Shown here one piece after another: positions 8,761-17,795 of a stretch of DNA of 64,000 bases. Every line of letters starts with the position of its first letter. Within the stretch, counting starts at the first letter, position 1. The stretch is from Achromobacter seleniivolatilans. GTDB taxonomy: Bacteria > Pseudomonadota > Gammaproteobacteria > Burkholderiales > Burkholderiaceae_B. The position numbers and the translations under genes were made by a program. Where the stretch lies: assembly GCF_030864005.1 (NCBI RefSeq), contig NZ_CP132976.1:62001-126000 (forward strand), written 5' to 3'. The notes under the pieces were generated by a model. It was not told where the DNA came from. It saw nothing but the letters and a program-made list of their open reading frames with translations, and searched no databases.

Positions 8761-8964
8761 GCCGGTTCCTTGGATTGCCAGCGAAGAAATGCTTCGCTTT
8801 TAAGGGTTATGCCTAAGTGGCGATTCTGGAAAAAAATTTACTATACGAAACTCTAGCGTGAATTGCGAAACTTTTTTTTCTGGGCAGGCCCAAGAAAATT
8901 GTTCCCTCCAGGGGGCGCATCGGTTTCAAGGGCGTGCCGTGAAAAACCTCCTTGGGGTGCATCA

Positions 8965-9714
8965 GTGGCCGACGCTTTACTTGATGTCCAGGCAGTCTCC
9001 AAGTCCTATCAACGTGATGGGCAGCCCCCGCATCTGGCGCTGGACGCCGTCGATTGCCAACTGAACCGGGGCGAGGTCATGGTGGTGGTCGGGCCGTCCG
9101 GTTCCGGCAAAAGCACCTTGCTGCGAACGTTGAACGGGCTGGAAAGCATCGATAGCGGCACGATCCGCGTGGACGGCGTGTCGCTGACCGACCCCGAAAC
9201 CGACGTCAATCGCTGGCGCACCGAAGTCGGCATGGTGTTTCAGCACTTCAATCTGTTCCAACACCGTACTGCGCTGGACAACGTCGCGCTACCCCAGCGC
9301 GTGGTGCGCGGCCGCAGCCGTGGCGACGCCGAACGCTATGCCCTTGATCTGCTGGGCCGCGTCGGCATGGGCGACTACGGCGACCGCTATCCCAGCCAGT
9401 TGTCTGGCGGCCAGCAGCAACGCGTGGCGATTGCCCGCGCCCTGGCCATGGACCCCAAACTGATGCTGTTCGACGAGGCGACCTCTGCGCTCGATCCGGA
9501 AACCGTCGGCGGCATTCTGGAATTGATGCGCGCCCTGGCGCGCGACGGCATGACGATGGCGGTGGTCACGCACGAGATGGGTTTCGCCCGCGACGTCGGC
9601 GACCGCGCGCTGTTCATGGACGCGGGCCGCGTGGTCGAAAGAGGCACGCCGGACGAGGTATTCGGCCATCCGAAAGAGGCGCGTACCCGCGCCTTCCTGG
9701 AAAAGATTCTGTAG
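8965..9714 (+). CDS. Amino-acid ABC transporter ATP-binding protein
   Basis: A 249-residue ATPase of the GlnQ/HisP class. The GTG at 8965 is chosen because homology ([15 protein letters not shown]) begins right after it, while the upstream extension has no domain character. Walker [18 protein letters not shown]-loop VFQHFNLF, signature [15 protein letters not shown], Walker [13 protein letters not shown] and the switch His in VVTHEMGFA are all intact. The class drives uptake of polar or basic amino acids. It begins a co-directional run with the binding protein and two permeases, followed by the FAD oxidase; the imported compound is probably the oxidase substrate. Confidence 0.92.
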   Translation: MADALLDVQAVSKSYQRDGQPPHLALDAVDCQLNRGEVMVVVGPSGSGKSTLLRTLNGLESIDSGTIRVDGVSLTDPETDVNRWRTEVGMVFQHFNLFQHRTALDNVALPQRVVRGRSRGDAERYALDLLGRVGMGDYGDRYPSQLSGGQQQRVAIARALAMDPKLMLFDEATSALDPETVGGILELMRALARDGMTMAVVTHEMGFARDVGDRALFMDAGRVVERGTPDEVFGHPKEARTRAFLEKIL

Positions 9715-9885
9715 TCCAAGCAGCAAAAAGCAGCAAAAGCGGCAGCAGAAAGGGCGTTTCGCGCATGCGCGGCGCCAGGTGGTACGAAGGCCGGTCCGGC
9801 AAATCCGGGCGCTGCCGGCCCTGATGTGACAAGACGTGCTCTGCCCGGAATGACAAGGTTCCATCCACCTCTAGGGGTTATCGAA

Positions 9886-10677
9886 ATGTTGAAAATCAAA
9901 CAATGGCTGGGCGTGGCCAGTGTCGCCCTGGCGGCCACCACCGTGGCCCTGCCGGCACAGGCGGACGAGTTGGGAGACATCATCAAACGCGGCGAATTCC
10001 GGGTGGCAGTGCAGACATCCGGGCCGCTGATGAGCTTTATGGACAAATCGGGCAAGCGCACGGGCTTGGCGGTGGAAGTGGCGCAGCGCATGGCCGACGA
10101 TTTGGGCGTGAAGCTGGTGCTGCAAGACTATGAGTGGAAGGGGCTGTTGCCAGCGCTCTTATCCGGCAAGGCCGACATGGTCGCCGCCGACATGACGCCC
10201 ACCCCGCAGCGCGCCGCTCAAGTGCTGTTCTCGGCGCCGATGTTCTACGCCGACACCGTGGCGGTCGTGCCCAAGGACTCTCCGTACAAGTCGTACGAAG
10301 AACTGGACAAGGCGGGCGTCAACGTCGGCGTGCTGGGGGCCAGCACCTACGCCGAAGTGGGCAAGAAGATGCTGCCCAAAGCCACGATGAAAGAGTTCTC
10401 GGGCGGCAGCGCTCCGGTCGGCCAGGCACTTTCCAGCGGCCGTCTGGACGCCGGCATCATGTCCTTGTCCACCGCCAACCAGTTCCTGGTGGACTTCGGC
10501 AACCTGCGCGTACTGGACGGCATCATGGTGCGCGAGCCCCTGGCGTTCGCCGTGGGCCCCAATGCGTTCCGCCTGAAGTTCTGGCTGGACAACTGGCAAA
10601 CGCTGAAAACGGCCGACGGCACGCTCCCGGCGCAGGTGAAGTACTGGTACTCCACCGATTGGAAAAAAGAACACTGA
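9886..10677 (+). CDS. Amino-acid ABC transporter periplasmic binding protein
   Basis: A 263-residue SBP_bac_3 family protein. The signal peptide is MLKIKQWLGVASVALAATT to about residue 26, cleaved after PAQA. The mature protein begins with the family pattern LGDIIKRGEFRVAV and holds MSFMDKSGKRTGLAVEVAQRMA, DYEWKGLLPALLSGKADMVAADMTPTPQRA and the hinge motif. An AGGGG lies 8 bp before the ATG. The motif AADMTPTPQRA corresponds to the amino-acid carboxylate-binding loop. The 171-bp gap from the ATPase gene is AG-rich and could contain a separate promoter, which would allow the abundant binding protein to be made in excess. Confidence 0.9.
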   Translation: MLKIKQWLGVASVALAATTVALPAQADELGDIIKRGEFRVAVQTSGPLMSFMDKSGKRTGLAVEVAQRMADDLGVKLVLQDYEWKGLLPALLSGKADMVAADMTPTPQRAAQVLFSAPMFYADTVAVVPKDSPYKSYEELDKAGVNVGVLGASTYAEVGKKMLPKATMKEFSGGSAPVGQALSSGRLDAGIMSLSTANQFLVDFGNLRVLDGIMVREPLAFAVGPNAFRLKFWLDNWQTLKTADGTLPAQVKYWYSTDWKKEH

Positions 10678-10692
10678 TAAGCGGCGGAGCCC

Positions 10693-11385
10693 ATGGACTG
10701 GTTGATCGACTTCTATAACTGGCGCATCGTCAGCCAGTACACGGGCCAATTCGCCACGGGCCTGGCCAACACGCTGATCGCGGCAGGCGCAAGCCTGGTG
10801 TTGTCTGTGTTGGCCGGCGTCCCGCTGGCGCTATTGCATATGTCGTCCCGCGCGGCCATCTGGCGGCCGGTGGCGGCGTATGTGCAGTTCATCCGGTCTA
10901 CGCCTTTGCTGGTGCAGATCTATCTGGTCTATTACGCCGTGCCCATGCTGATTCCGGGCGCGAAGGGGTGGAGCGAGATGCTCTTGGGCATCATCGCCAT
11001 GACCCTGCATCACGCCGCCTACATGAGTGAAATCATCCGTGTCGGCATTGAGTCCGTGCCGCGCGGCCAGGTCGAAGGCGCCAAGGCTTGCGGCATGAAT
11101 TACCACCAGCGTCTGCGCTATGTCGTATTGCCGCAGGCCTTCGTCAACACCTTGCCGCCTTTGCTGGGACAGACTGCCGTGCTGATCAAAGACACGTCCT
11201 TGCTGTCGCTGATCACGGTGTTTGAACTGGTCGCGGCGGGCGTGCAAATGAACAGCGACCGCATTGTGCCTAGCGAGAGTTTCCTGACCATCGCCGCTGG
11301 CTACCTGCTGATCTACGGCGTCATGCTGCTGTTGTCCCGTGGCGTCAGCCTTTGGCTGGCCGGTCCGGCTTGGAACGCGAGGTAA
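10693..11385 (+). CDS. Amino-acid ABC transporter permease 1
   Basis: A 230-residue HisM/GlnP-type permease with about five membrane segments. It holds the family starts TGLANTLIAAGASLVLSV and the conserved YVQFIRSTPLLVQIYLVYY. The EAA loop is VPRGQVEGAKACGMNYHQ followed by VVLPQAFVNTLPPLLGQ. It begins 15 bp after the binding-protein stop and its stop is 2 bp before the second permease, so the two permeases are translated together and probably form a heterodimer in the inner membrane. Confidence 0.92.
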   Translation: MDWLIDFYNWRIVSQYTGQFATGLANTLIAAGASLVLSVLAGVPLALLHMSSRAAIWRPVAAYVQFIRSTPLLVQIYLVYYAVPMLIPGAKGWSEMLLGIIAMTLHHAAYMSEIIRVGIESVPRGQVEGAKACGMNYHQRLRYVVLPQAFVNTLPPLLGQTAVLIKDTSLLSLITVFELVAAGVQMNSDRIVPSESFLTIAAGYLLIYGVMLLLSRGVSLWLAGPAWNAR

Positions 11386-11387
11386 GC

Positions 11388-12077
11388 ATGTTGGATTCCT
11401 ATCTTTCCACCGCCGGCGTCGTGTTGCCCTTCTTGCTCAAGGGCTTCTGGGAAACGCTGAAGATCTCGTTTGTGGCGATCATCGCCGGATCGCTTTTGGG
11501 TTTTGTGATTGGCGTGATCCGCAGCTATCGCATCCGCGGCGTGCACCAATTGCTGGGCCTGTATATCCACGTGCTGCGCGGTACGCCGTTTCTGGTTCAG
11601 CTCTACATCTTCTATTTTGTGCTGCCCAGCACCGGTATCGCGTTGCTGCACTGGGACTCGGCCACCGCCGCCTTTGTCTCGCTGTCGGTCTACACGTCTT
11701 GCTATGTGGCCGAAATCGTCATGGGCGCGATTCAGTCGGTGCCTCGCGGCCAGACCGAAGGCGCAATGACGCTGGGCCTGCGGCCCTTGCAGATTCTGCG
11801 GCTGGTGGTGCTGCCGCAAGCCATGCGCCTGATCGTGCAGCCCATGAGCGGCGTGTACGTCATGCTGATCAAAAGCACCGCCATCCTGTCCGTCGTCGGC
11901 ATCACCGAACTCACGCGGCAGGGCGAGGTCTTCATCATTACCTTCCCGGCCAAGTCGCTGTTCATCTACGGCATGATCGCCGCCATCTACTTCATCTACT
12001 GCTACCCCTTGCTGCGCCTGGCCAACTGGCTGGAAAAGCGGCTGACGGGCGGCTTGCAGGGCGCCAGCCTGAACTGA
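11388..12077 (+). CDS. Amino-acid ABC transporter permease 2
   Basis: A 229-residue permease. Its ATG sits 2 bp after the stop of permease 1, which decides against the longer upstream start that overlaps that gene. Family features: LLKGFWETLKISFVAIIAG, YIHVLRGTPFLVQLYIFYF, the EAA loop VPRGQTEGAMTLGLRPLQ and VVLPQAMRLIVQPMSG. A second pore-forming subunit in the same operon is typical of polar amino-acid importers. The next gene, the FAD oxidase, begins 16 bp downstream. Confidence 0.92.
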   Translation: MLDSYLSTAGVVLPFLLKGFWETLKISFVAIIAGSLLGFVIGVIRSYRIRGVHQLLGLYIHVLRGTPFLVQLYIFYFVLPSTGIALLHWDSATAAFVSLSVYTSCYVAEIVMGAIQSVPRGQTEGAMTLGLRPLQILRLVVLPQAMRLIVQPMSGVYVMLIKSTAILSVVGITELTRQGEVFIITFPAKSLFIYGMIAAIYFIYCYPLLRLANWLEKRLTGGLQGASLN

Positions 12078-12093
12078 CGCGGACCCGACCGAT

Positions 12094-13386
12094 ATGGCTT
12101 CCGAGTACATCGATACCTATTACAAGCGCACGCTGGCCGACGCCGACACCTATTACGCGCCGTTGGCGGGCGTGTCCAGCGCCGACGTCTGCGTGGTGGG
12201 AGGCGGGCTGGCCGGCCTGTCCACCGCATTGGAACTGGCCCGGCGCGGCCGCAATGTCACCTTGCTGGAAGGGCGGCGCATCGCCTGGGGCGCTTCGGGC
12301 CGTAATGGCGGTTCGGTGTCGCCGGCGTTTTCGGCAGGCGCCGATGTCATCCGAAAGTACGTCGGCGAAGATCACTACCGCCAGTTGTACCGCTTGTCGA
12401 TGGAAGGCGTAGAGATCATCCGCGACAACATCCGCGACCTGGACATTGCCGACGCTCACAAGGTCGACGGGCGGCTGCGCGTGGTGCGATACGAAGCGAC
12501 AGATGCGTTGAACCAGTGGTGCGACGCCCAGCGCCGTGACTTCGGGCGCGACGTGCGTTTTCTGACCCGAGCCCAGGTGCGCGAGCGGCTGGTGTCGGAC
12601 GTCTACCATCAAGGCGTCGAAGACCCCGCATCGTTTCATTTTCATCCGCTTAACTACGCACGCGCGCTTGCGCGGGAATGCGTCCGGCTGGGCGTGCGCA
12701 TTCATGAAGACTCGCCCGTGACTGGGGCAACACTTAACGGCGCCGTCAAACATCTGAAGACCGCCCAAGGCCAGATCGACGCCCGCGCCGTCGTGCTGGC
12801 CACAGGCGGCTACACCGATGACGTGGTGCCCGCGCTGCGCCGGGCCATGCTGCCAATCGCCACCTACATCATGCTGACCGAACCGCTAGGCGACCGGGTG
12901 CTTGACGCCATCCGCAGCACGGCCGCCATTGGCGACGACCGGCGCGCCGGCAACTATTACCGGGTGCTTGATGGCGGGCGCATCGGCTGGGGCAGTAGAA
13001 TCACCACCCGTGTCGATGACCCGCCCGATCTGGCCGAGTCGTTGCGCCGCGAATTGCTGTCCGTTTATCCCCAATTACAGGGGCTGCGCGTTGAAGCAGC
13101 ATGGTCGGGGCGCATGGCCTACGCGCGTCACCTGATGCCGCAAATAGGCCAGCTGGCGCCGGATGTCTGGTATTGCACGGCATTCGGCGGGCACGGCATG
13201 AACACCACCTCGATAGGCGGACGCGTCGTGGCCGAAGGGATCACGGGCGACAGCCAGCGCTACAAGCTCTTCGAACCGTTCGGCTTGGTCTGGAACGGTG
13301 GCGGGTTCGGCACGGCGGCGGTTCAACTGACCTATTGGTCTTACCAGGCGCGCGATTGGTGGCGTGAGCGTCAATCGCGGGCATGA
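12094..13386 (+). CDS. FAD-dependent amine/imino-acid oxidase (DAO family, pipecolate oxidase-like)
   Basis: A 430-residue flavoprotein. Residues 28-60 hold the Rossmann dinucleotide motif VCVVGGGLAGLSTALELAR with the acidic end LLEGRRI, followed by GASGRNGGSVSPAF, a signature of the PuuB/OrdL/AmaA group of DAO-fold oxidases. The C-terminal flavin contact is AFGGHGMNTTSIGG. It likely oxidises a secondary or primary amine imported by the operon's transporter. Next to an ALDH7 enzyme, L-pipecolate (giving piperideine-6-carboxylate) is the most coherent substrate, but gamma-glutamylputrescine-type substrates cannot be excluded from sequence alone. It lies in the transporter operon and is followed 12 bp later by the regulator. 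Confidence 0.82.
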   Translation: MASEYIDTYYKRTLADADTYYAPLAGVSSADVCVVGGGLAGLSTALELARRGRNVTLLEGRRIAWGASGRNGGSVSPAFSAGADVIRKYVGEDHYRQLYRLSMEGVEIIRDNIRDLDIADAHKVDGRLRVVRYEATDALNQWCDAQRRDFGRDVRFLTRAQVRERLVSDVYHQGVEDPASFHFHPLNYARALARECVRLGVRIHEDSPVTGATLNGAVKHLKTAQGQIDARAVVLATGGYTDDVVPALRRAMLPIATYIMLTEPLGDRVLDAIRSTAAIGDDRRAGNYYRVLDGGRIGWGSRITTRVDDPPDLAESLRRELLSVYPQLQGLRVEAAWSGRMAYARHLMPQIGQLAPDVWYCTAFGGHGMNTTSIGGRVVAEGITGDSQRYKLFEPFGLVWNGGGFGTAAVQLTYWSYQARDWWRERQSRA

Positions 13387-13398
13387 CAGGGTGCACAG

Positions 13399-13983
13399 AT
13401 GCAAGGCAACAAACAGAGCGTATTGGCACAACGGCTTCGAGCCCTGCGCCAGGCGCGGGATTGGACACTGAAGCAGGCGGCCGCAGCCACCGGCGTGTCC
13501 GCGTCCACTCTGTCCAAAATAGAAAACAGCCTGCTGTCGCCCACCTATGACAACCTGATCAAGATTGCCGCGGGCCTGGATCTGGACGTGGCCGAACTGT
13601 TCACGGCATCCGACGCCCACATGGGCACCGGCCGGCGCAGCCTGAGCCGCCAAGGGGAAGGGCGCCAGTACGAAACCCCGTACTACGACCACCGCTTGCT
13701 GTGCACCGCGCTGTCTCATAAGCGCATGATGCCGTTCCACACCCGGGTCAAGGCCCGATCGTTCGACGAGTTCCAGGATTGGAGCCGACACGGCGGCGAA
13801 GAATTCGTCTATGTGCTGGAAGGCGAGGTCCAGCTCTACACCGAGTTCTATGAACCCGCGCGCCTGAAAGCGGGCGAAAGCTTCTATATCGACAGCCGGA
13901 TGGGGCACCGCGTCATCAGCCTGAGCCCTGAAGACGCCATCGTTTTATGGGTGTCCACGCACACGGATATTGGCGAAGAGTAG
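13399..13983 (+). CDS. XRE-cupin transcriptional regulator
   Basis: A 194-residue regulator. Residues 8-62 are an XRE helix-turn-helix (LRALRQARDWTLKQAAAATGVSASTLSKIENSLLSPTYDNLIKIA). The C-terminal half is a cupin with the metal or ligand-binding strands EFVYVLEGEVQLYTE, LKAGESFYIDSRMGHR. This architecture (PuuR-like) usually gives repressors that release DNA when a pathway amine or amino acid is bound. As the last gene of the transporter-oxidase run it probably controls that run and the divergent amaB. The stop is followed 73 bp later by tRNA-Arg. Confidence 0.85.
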   Translation: MQGNKQSVLAQRLRALRQARDWTLKQAAAATGVSASTLSKIENSLLSPTYDNLIKIAAGLDLDVAELFTASDAHMGTGRRSLSRQGEGRQYETPYYDHRLLCTALSHKRMMPFHTRVKARSFDEFQDWSRHGGEEFVYVLEGEVQLYTEFYEPARLKAGESFYIDSRMGHRVISLSPEDAIVLWVSTHTDIGEE

Positions 13984-14056
13984 GCGCTGCCCCTCTTTTC
14001 TCCCAACAAGGTAAAATGCGCCGCCCGGACCATGTTCCGGGGCATCGTCACGCAGC

Positions 14057-14133
14057 GCGGCAGTAGCTCAGCTGGATAGAGCACGGGCCTTCTAAGCCCG
14101 GGGTCGGGGGTTCGAGCCCCTCCTGCCGCGCCA
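14057..14133 (+). tRNA. tRNA-Arg(TCT)
   Basis: The cloverleaf is complete: acceptor GCGGCAG pairing with CTGCCGC, D arm GCTC/GAGC, anticodon stem CGGGC/GCCCG with loop CTTCTAA (anticodon TCT, reading AGA), T arm GGGGG/CCCTC with loop TTCGAGC, discriminator G and an encoded CCA. Confidence 0.95.
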
Positions 14134-14327
14134 TAAATATCATTAATAACAATGCGTTGCGATGGTGGCTGGCTTTCTGGCCAGTGAAACAAACCCTCGT
14201 CAGAACGAAAACGCCGCCGGCTGACTGGCCCGGCATATGTACTATTTAGAAACAGCGATATCTTTGTTCAAGCTAATCACTGATAGTGACGGCGGGAATA
14301 TTTTTCCCTGTACATCTAGGACATACA

Positions 14328-14537
14328 TTGAAGATTGAAACTGGTATCGTGAAGTGGTTCAACAACGACAAGGGCTACGGCTTTATCTCGCCGGAGCTGG
14401 GTGGCAAAGACCTCTTCGCGCATTACTCTGAAATTCAGGGTGACGGGCACAAATCTCTTGAAGAGAACCAGCGTGTTTCGTTCGTCGCCGGCCAAGGACA
14501 GAAAGGTCCGCAGGCGACAATGATCAAAGCGATTTAA
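14328..14537 (+). CDS. Cold-shock protein (TTG start)
   Basis: A 69-residue CspA-family protein. The RNP1 motif KGYGFI and an RNP2-like LFAHY are present ([26 protein letters not shown]). The family length and N-terminus indicate a TTG start at 14328, preceded by AGGA at 14318; the upstream ATG at 14286 would add an unlikely 14-residue extension. Such proteins bind single-stranded RNA and DNA and melt secondary structure. A 194-bp leader separates it from tRNA-Arg. A strong terminator follows. Confidence 0.92.
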   Translation: MKIETGIVKWFNNDKGYGFISPELGGKDLFAHYSEIQGDGHKSLEENQRVSFVAGQGQKGPQATMIKAI

Positions 14538-14584
14538 TTGCTGGACTGCTTGCTGCAAAAGCAGGCAGTTTGGTAGCAAGTTGT

Positions 14585-14626
14585 AGGGCCGGGTCCTGGA
14601 CATTGGATTCGGCCCTTTCGTTTTGG
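14585..14626 (+). terminator. Intrinsic terminator of the cold-shock gene
   Basis: A 12-bp stem (AGGGCCGGGTCC with GGATTCGGCCCT, two G-T pairs) and 8-base loop is followed by TTCGTTTT, 48 bp after the stop codon. Confidence 0.85.
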
Positions 14627-14750
14627 GGGGCGGAACCGATGGCGGGCGCAGGGATGAGCGGTCTTGAACGTCTCTGAAAATGGGTGCCAATGGCTTCAGA
14701 AGGAAATTCTGCGGACAATAGCGCTTAATTGCGACCACCGAGACACGCCC

Positions 14751-15215
14751 GTGCCCACATCCGATACCTCTCCCTTGTCCTCCTTGACCCTCAATACCAG
14801 CGAAGATGGTTTGCGGTATTTGCAGGGCAACTACGACACCTCCCCGGATATCAACGGCGGCTCGGTATTTGTTTCCGTGCAAGTGTTGGCCGACTCCCGG
14901 GACAATGAAGCGGGGCTTGACGCTTTCCGCCGCATCATGGCCAGCCTGGGGGCGTGGATTGCCCAAGCTGCGGCTTATCTGGAAGGCGTCTACCGGACGT
15001 CGCCTGCGACGTTGGGCTGTGACGGTAGCTTTCAACTGCCTTCGGGCGTGCCGCTTGTGGATGGGCCGGAAATCATCTTTCACAGCGAAGACGAATGGTC
15101 CATTCTCTTTGCCGAGGGAGTGTTCCCCGTCTGCGAGCCGTATGGAATCATGGTGAATTTTCAGGACGGCAAGGTCGCGGACTTCACCGATCTGTCGTCC
15201 GCCGAAGACGCCTAG
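14751..15215 (+). CDS. Hypothetical protein
   Basis: A 154-residue product if the GTG at 14751 is used; the open frame begins earlier at 14664 but that part reads like non-coding sequence. No signal peptide or membrane segment is seen. The protein is acidic, with a Trp/Phe-containing centre (LGAWIAQAAAYLEGVYRTS) and the strands SEDEWSILFAEGVFPV and GIMVNFQDGKVADFTDLS, a compact alpha/beta look. I do not recognise a family. Codon use is like the neighbours, which supports real coding. It stands alone between a terminator and the small lipoprotein gene. Confidence 0.6.
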   Translation: MPTSDTSPLSSLTLNTSEDGLRYLQGNYDTSPDINGGSVFVSVQVLADSRDNEAGLDAFRRIMASLGAWIAQAAAYLEGVYRTSPATLGCDGSFQLPSGVPLVDGPEIIFHSEDEWSILFAEGVFPVCEPYGIMVNFQDGKVADFTDLSSAEDA

Positions 15216-15349
15216 CGCTTACTGTCGGATTCTTTGTTGCAGGGCAGGCATCCCAGGCCATGCAAACCCTTCTTTGCTACGTCTTGGAACGGTTTTCCCG
15301 GCTACGGCTTGTTATAAGCATTGTTAAAGCTTCTGTAGGGCCAGGGAAC

Positions 15350-15628
15350 ATGTCTATTCAAATGCTGTGCTGCCGTGCCGCCGGGATCTTGCTTGCCGTC
15401 CTGGCCGCCGGCTGCTCATCCACGCAGCCGGGCGCCACCTCGAGCGCAACGTCAAACCCAGCCTCCACCGCCAGCCCTTCCCGGGCTAACGACGAGTGCA
15501 AGCCGAATCGCCGCGGCTGCCTCTACAAAGGGGCGTACGAATCAGGGGAACGGAGCTACGCGGAGCAAGAAGCGAAGCGCCTGAACATGGCCGAATTGGA
15601 ACGCTTGCGCCGCAGCTTCGGACAATGA
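15350..15628 (+). CDS. Small lipoprotein
   Basis: A 92-residue product starting MSIQMLCCR, with AGGG 6 bp before the ATG. The signal sequence AAGILLAVLAAGC ends in a clear lipobox (LAAG-C, acylated Cys at about residue 21). A Ser/Thr/Pro/Ala-rich linker follows, then a short charged region with two Cys (CKPNRRGC) and YKGAYESGERSYAEQEAKRLN, an amphipathic helix. The Asp-less +2 position (Ser) predicts outer-membrane sorting. Function unknown. Confidence 0.72.
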   Translation: MSIQMLCCRAAGILLAVLAAGCSSTQPGATSSATSNPASTASPSRANDECKPNRRGCLYKGAYESGERSYAEQEAKRLNMAELERLRRSFGQ

Positions 15629-15671
15629 ATGACGGGGCGGCCAACGTCTACGCGACGGCCTGCGCGACGGC

Positions 15672-16802
15672 CTACGCCGCTGCCGCGGCTTTCATCCGGC
15701 CCATCGCCAAGCAGTACGCGTCCAACGTGCTCGCCATCTTTCGGGCCAATCGGAAATTCACCTCTGCGTAGTCACGCGCGGCCGCAACGATTGCAGATGC
15801 GGCGGCGGGCGCATGGCGGATTTCCGTGACGCAATCTGCAAAGCGCGCAATATCTCCCGGGGGCGCCAACCAACCCGTTCTGCCGTGCGCGATGATTTCC
15901 GGCAAGCCGCCGACGTTGCTGGCCACGACCGGGCAGCGCGCCGCATAAGCCTCTGGCACGATCCGGGACCACGCTTCTGTGGCCGATGGCACCAGCACGA
16001 CATCCGAGGCGTGAATCATGTCCGCGATATCCGTCCTGTGGCCGGTAAACACCACGTGATCGGAGATCCCCAATTCGATAGCCAGTTGGTAGAGTTCGTA
16101 AGCATAGGGCTTGGTGTTTTGTGTAGGCATGCCCACCACCAACGCTACTGCGGGGACTGCCTGCCCGCGCAGGCGCGCAACAACACGCAATAGGTCGGCT
16201 TGCCCCTTTTCCGGGCGCAGCATGCCGATGGTCGCGATGACATACGCCTGGGGGCTTATCTCCAGCTCTAGTCGGACGCGCCGGCGTGCATCTTGCTTGT
16301 CCATAGACAGGAAGAAGCTGTCATGCGCCCATTCGCCCACCACACTGATGTGCTCCGGCCGCACCAAACGGGCAGCCAGGACTTCCTGTCTGCCTACGTC
16401 GCTGGTGGCGATCACGTGATCACAGCCCCATTTCCATTCCAGCCGCCGACGTGCAGACGTGGGCATGGGCTTGGCAAAGTGGCGTGTTCTGACCACGGCG
16501 CACAAATCACGGCATAAGGCGGCCGTCTTTCCGTCGGCGCGGCTGTGTGTGTCAATGACGTCAATGCGCAGCGCCTTAACCGCCCGGCGCAACTTGAGAA
16601 CGGTGGCGGGGGAATAGGCGCGGCTGTAGTCGATGGGGACGGTAGTCAGCCCCCGCTGCGAGGCCTCGCAGATGATGGCGCTGTCGGCGGGCGCGGCGAT
16701 GGCGGCTTTATGTCCCTGGCGTTGCAGCCAGCTGGCCTGTTCCAGCGTTCGGAATTCCAGGCCGCCCAGGCTTCGTTCACCCAGCGTATGCAGTATGCGC
16801 AT
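15672..16802 (-). CDS. Glycosyltransferase family 4 (GT-B fold)
   Basis: A 376-residue enzyme. The N-terminus MRILHTLGERSLGGLEFRTL is the acceptor-domain start of GT4 enzymes. The nucleotide-sugar domain holds VIATIGMLRPEKGQADLL, FTGHRTDIADMIHASDVVLVPS and the E-x7-E motif in EAWSRIVPEAYAA, with NVGGLPEIIAHG after it. It probably adds a sugar to lipopolysaccharide core or another surface glycan, with the family 9 enzyme upstream in the same direction 42 bp away. The sugar and acceptor cannot be told from sequence. No other surface-polysaccharide genes are nearby. Confidence 0.85.
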   Translation of the reverse strand: MRILHTLGERSLGGLEFRTLEQASWLQRQGHKAAIAAPADSAIICEASQRGLTTVPIDYSRAYSPATVLKLRRAVKALRIDVIDTHSRADGKTAALCRDLCAVVRTRHFAKPMPTSARRRLEWKWGCDHVIATSDVGRQEVLAARLVRPEHISVVGEWAHDSFFLSMDKQDARRRVRLELEISPQAYVIATIGMLRPEKGQADLLRVVARLRGQAVPAVALVVGMPTQNTKPYAYELYQLAIELGISDHVVFTGHRTDIADMIHASDVVLVPSATEAWSRIVPEAYAARCPVVASNVGGLPEIIAHGRTGWLAPPGDIARFADCVTEIRHAPAAASAIVAAARDYAEVNFRLARKMASTLDAYCLAMGRMKAAAAA

Positions 16803-16844
16803 GTTTTTCCATAGGGGATTCAGGTGGCATGCCTGAAGGCAGTT

Positions 16845-17795
16845 TCAAGATAGATACGACGGCGCATGCGGCATGACGCCTCGGCAAGCGCCAAAAACGT
16901 CATCTGGCGTGATGGAGTTAATACCGTCCCGATGATGCTGGGGCACGACGGCGGCCGAATAAGGACGGCTCCAGAACCACTCTGGATTTGGCGCGTTGAA
17001 CACGCCCACATAAGGAACGCATGCGCTTTGTGCAATGTGCGACGGGCCGCAGTCATTGGCGACCACCAGCCGCGCCTGCAACATGATCGCGCTTAACTCA
17101 GGGATCGAACGGCGATAGGCAATGGAAATATCCGGTCGCCGCATGGCTTCTAGCGTGGCGCGCTCTTGTTCTTCCTGAGGGCCTAATACGAAGAGATAGC
17201 GGGCGTCCCGGCCCAGCAACCCTTTCAGCCTGTCCACCAGTCCAAGGTAGTGGGCCAGGCTCCATCGCTTGAACGCGCCCGAGCCGCCGCCCGGAATCAT
17301 GACGACGTCAGACGAAGGAGTGGTTTGCAGGTCGCGAGCGGCCAGAGCTTGAAAGCACTGCCGCATCGTGGGCTCGGCGTCGACCGGTTGGTAGGACGCC
17401 AGCAGACGCAGATTGGCCAAGCCGATGTATTCGGCTGTGTCCTTGCGATGGCAGTGCGTCCAGACCCTGTCGCTGATGCGCGCATTAAGAAACCCAAGGC
17501 GCACGGCCGGCCGGCGCAGCAGATTTGCCAGGCCGTAGCGTTCGCTGCTGTGATGCAGACAGACGGACACGCGAGTCTCTTTTTTCAGGCTGCGCACATA
17601 GTCGCTGAATGTTGTGGCTCGCACGAACTCGTTGACCCACGGAAGCGCGCGGTAAATATCGCCCACGTCGTCGCGGGCTACCACTGTGATCCGGTTTGAA
17701 GACCACCACGACTTAAGCTGGTACAGCGCGGGAAAGGCAACGATTTGATCGCCAAACTGGGGTTGGCTTCTGATGTAGACGACGACTTCCGACAC
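16845..17795 (-). CDS. Glycosyltransferase family 9 (heptosyltransferase-like)
   Basis: A 316-residue protein of the ADP-heptose:LPS heptosyltransferase family. It opens with VVVYIRSQPQFGDQIVAFPAL (family pattern ...GD.v...P.l), has a central PGGGSGAFKRWSLAHYLGLVDRL and the C-terminal ARLVVANDCGPSHIAQ, in which D.G..H is the nucleotide-sugar site (usual form DSGP.HLA). First gene of a two-gene unit with the GT4 gene. It likely acts at the cytoplasmic face of the inner membrane on lipid A-core. Confidence 0.83.
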   Translation of the reverse strand: MSEVVVYIRSQPQFGDQIVAFPALYQLKSWWSSNRITVVARDDVGDIYRALPWVNEFVRATTFSDYVRSLKKETRVSVCLHHSSERYGLANLLRRPAVRLGFLNARISDRVWTHCHRKDTAEYIGLANLRLLASYQPVDAEPTMRQCFQALAARDLQTTPSSDVVMIPGGGSGAFKRWSLAHYLGLVDRLKGLLGRDARYLFVLGPQEEQERATLEAMRRPDISIAYRRSIPELSAIMLQARLVVANDCGPSHIAQSACVPYVGVFNAPNPEWFWSRPYSAAVVPQHHRDGINSITPDDVFGACRGVMPHAPSYLS

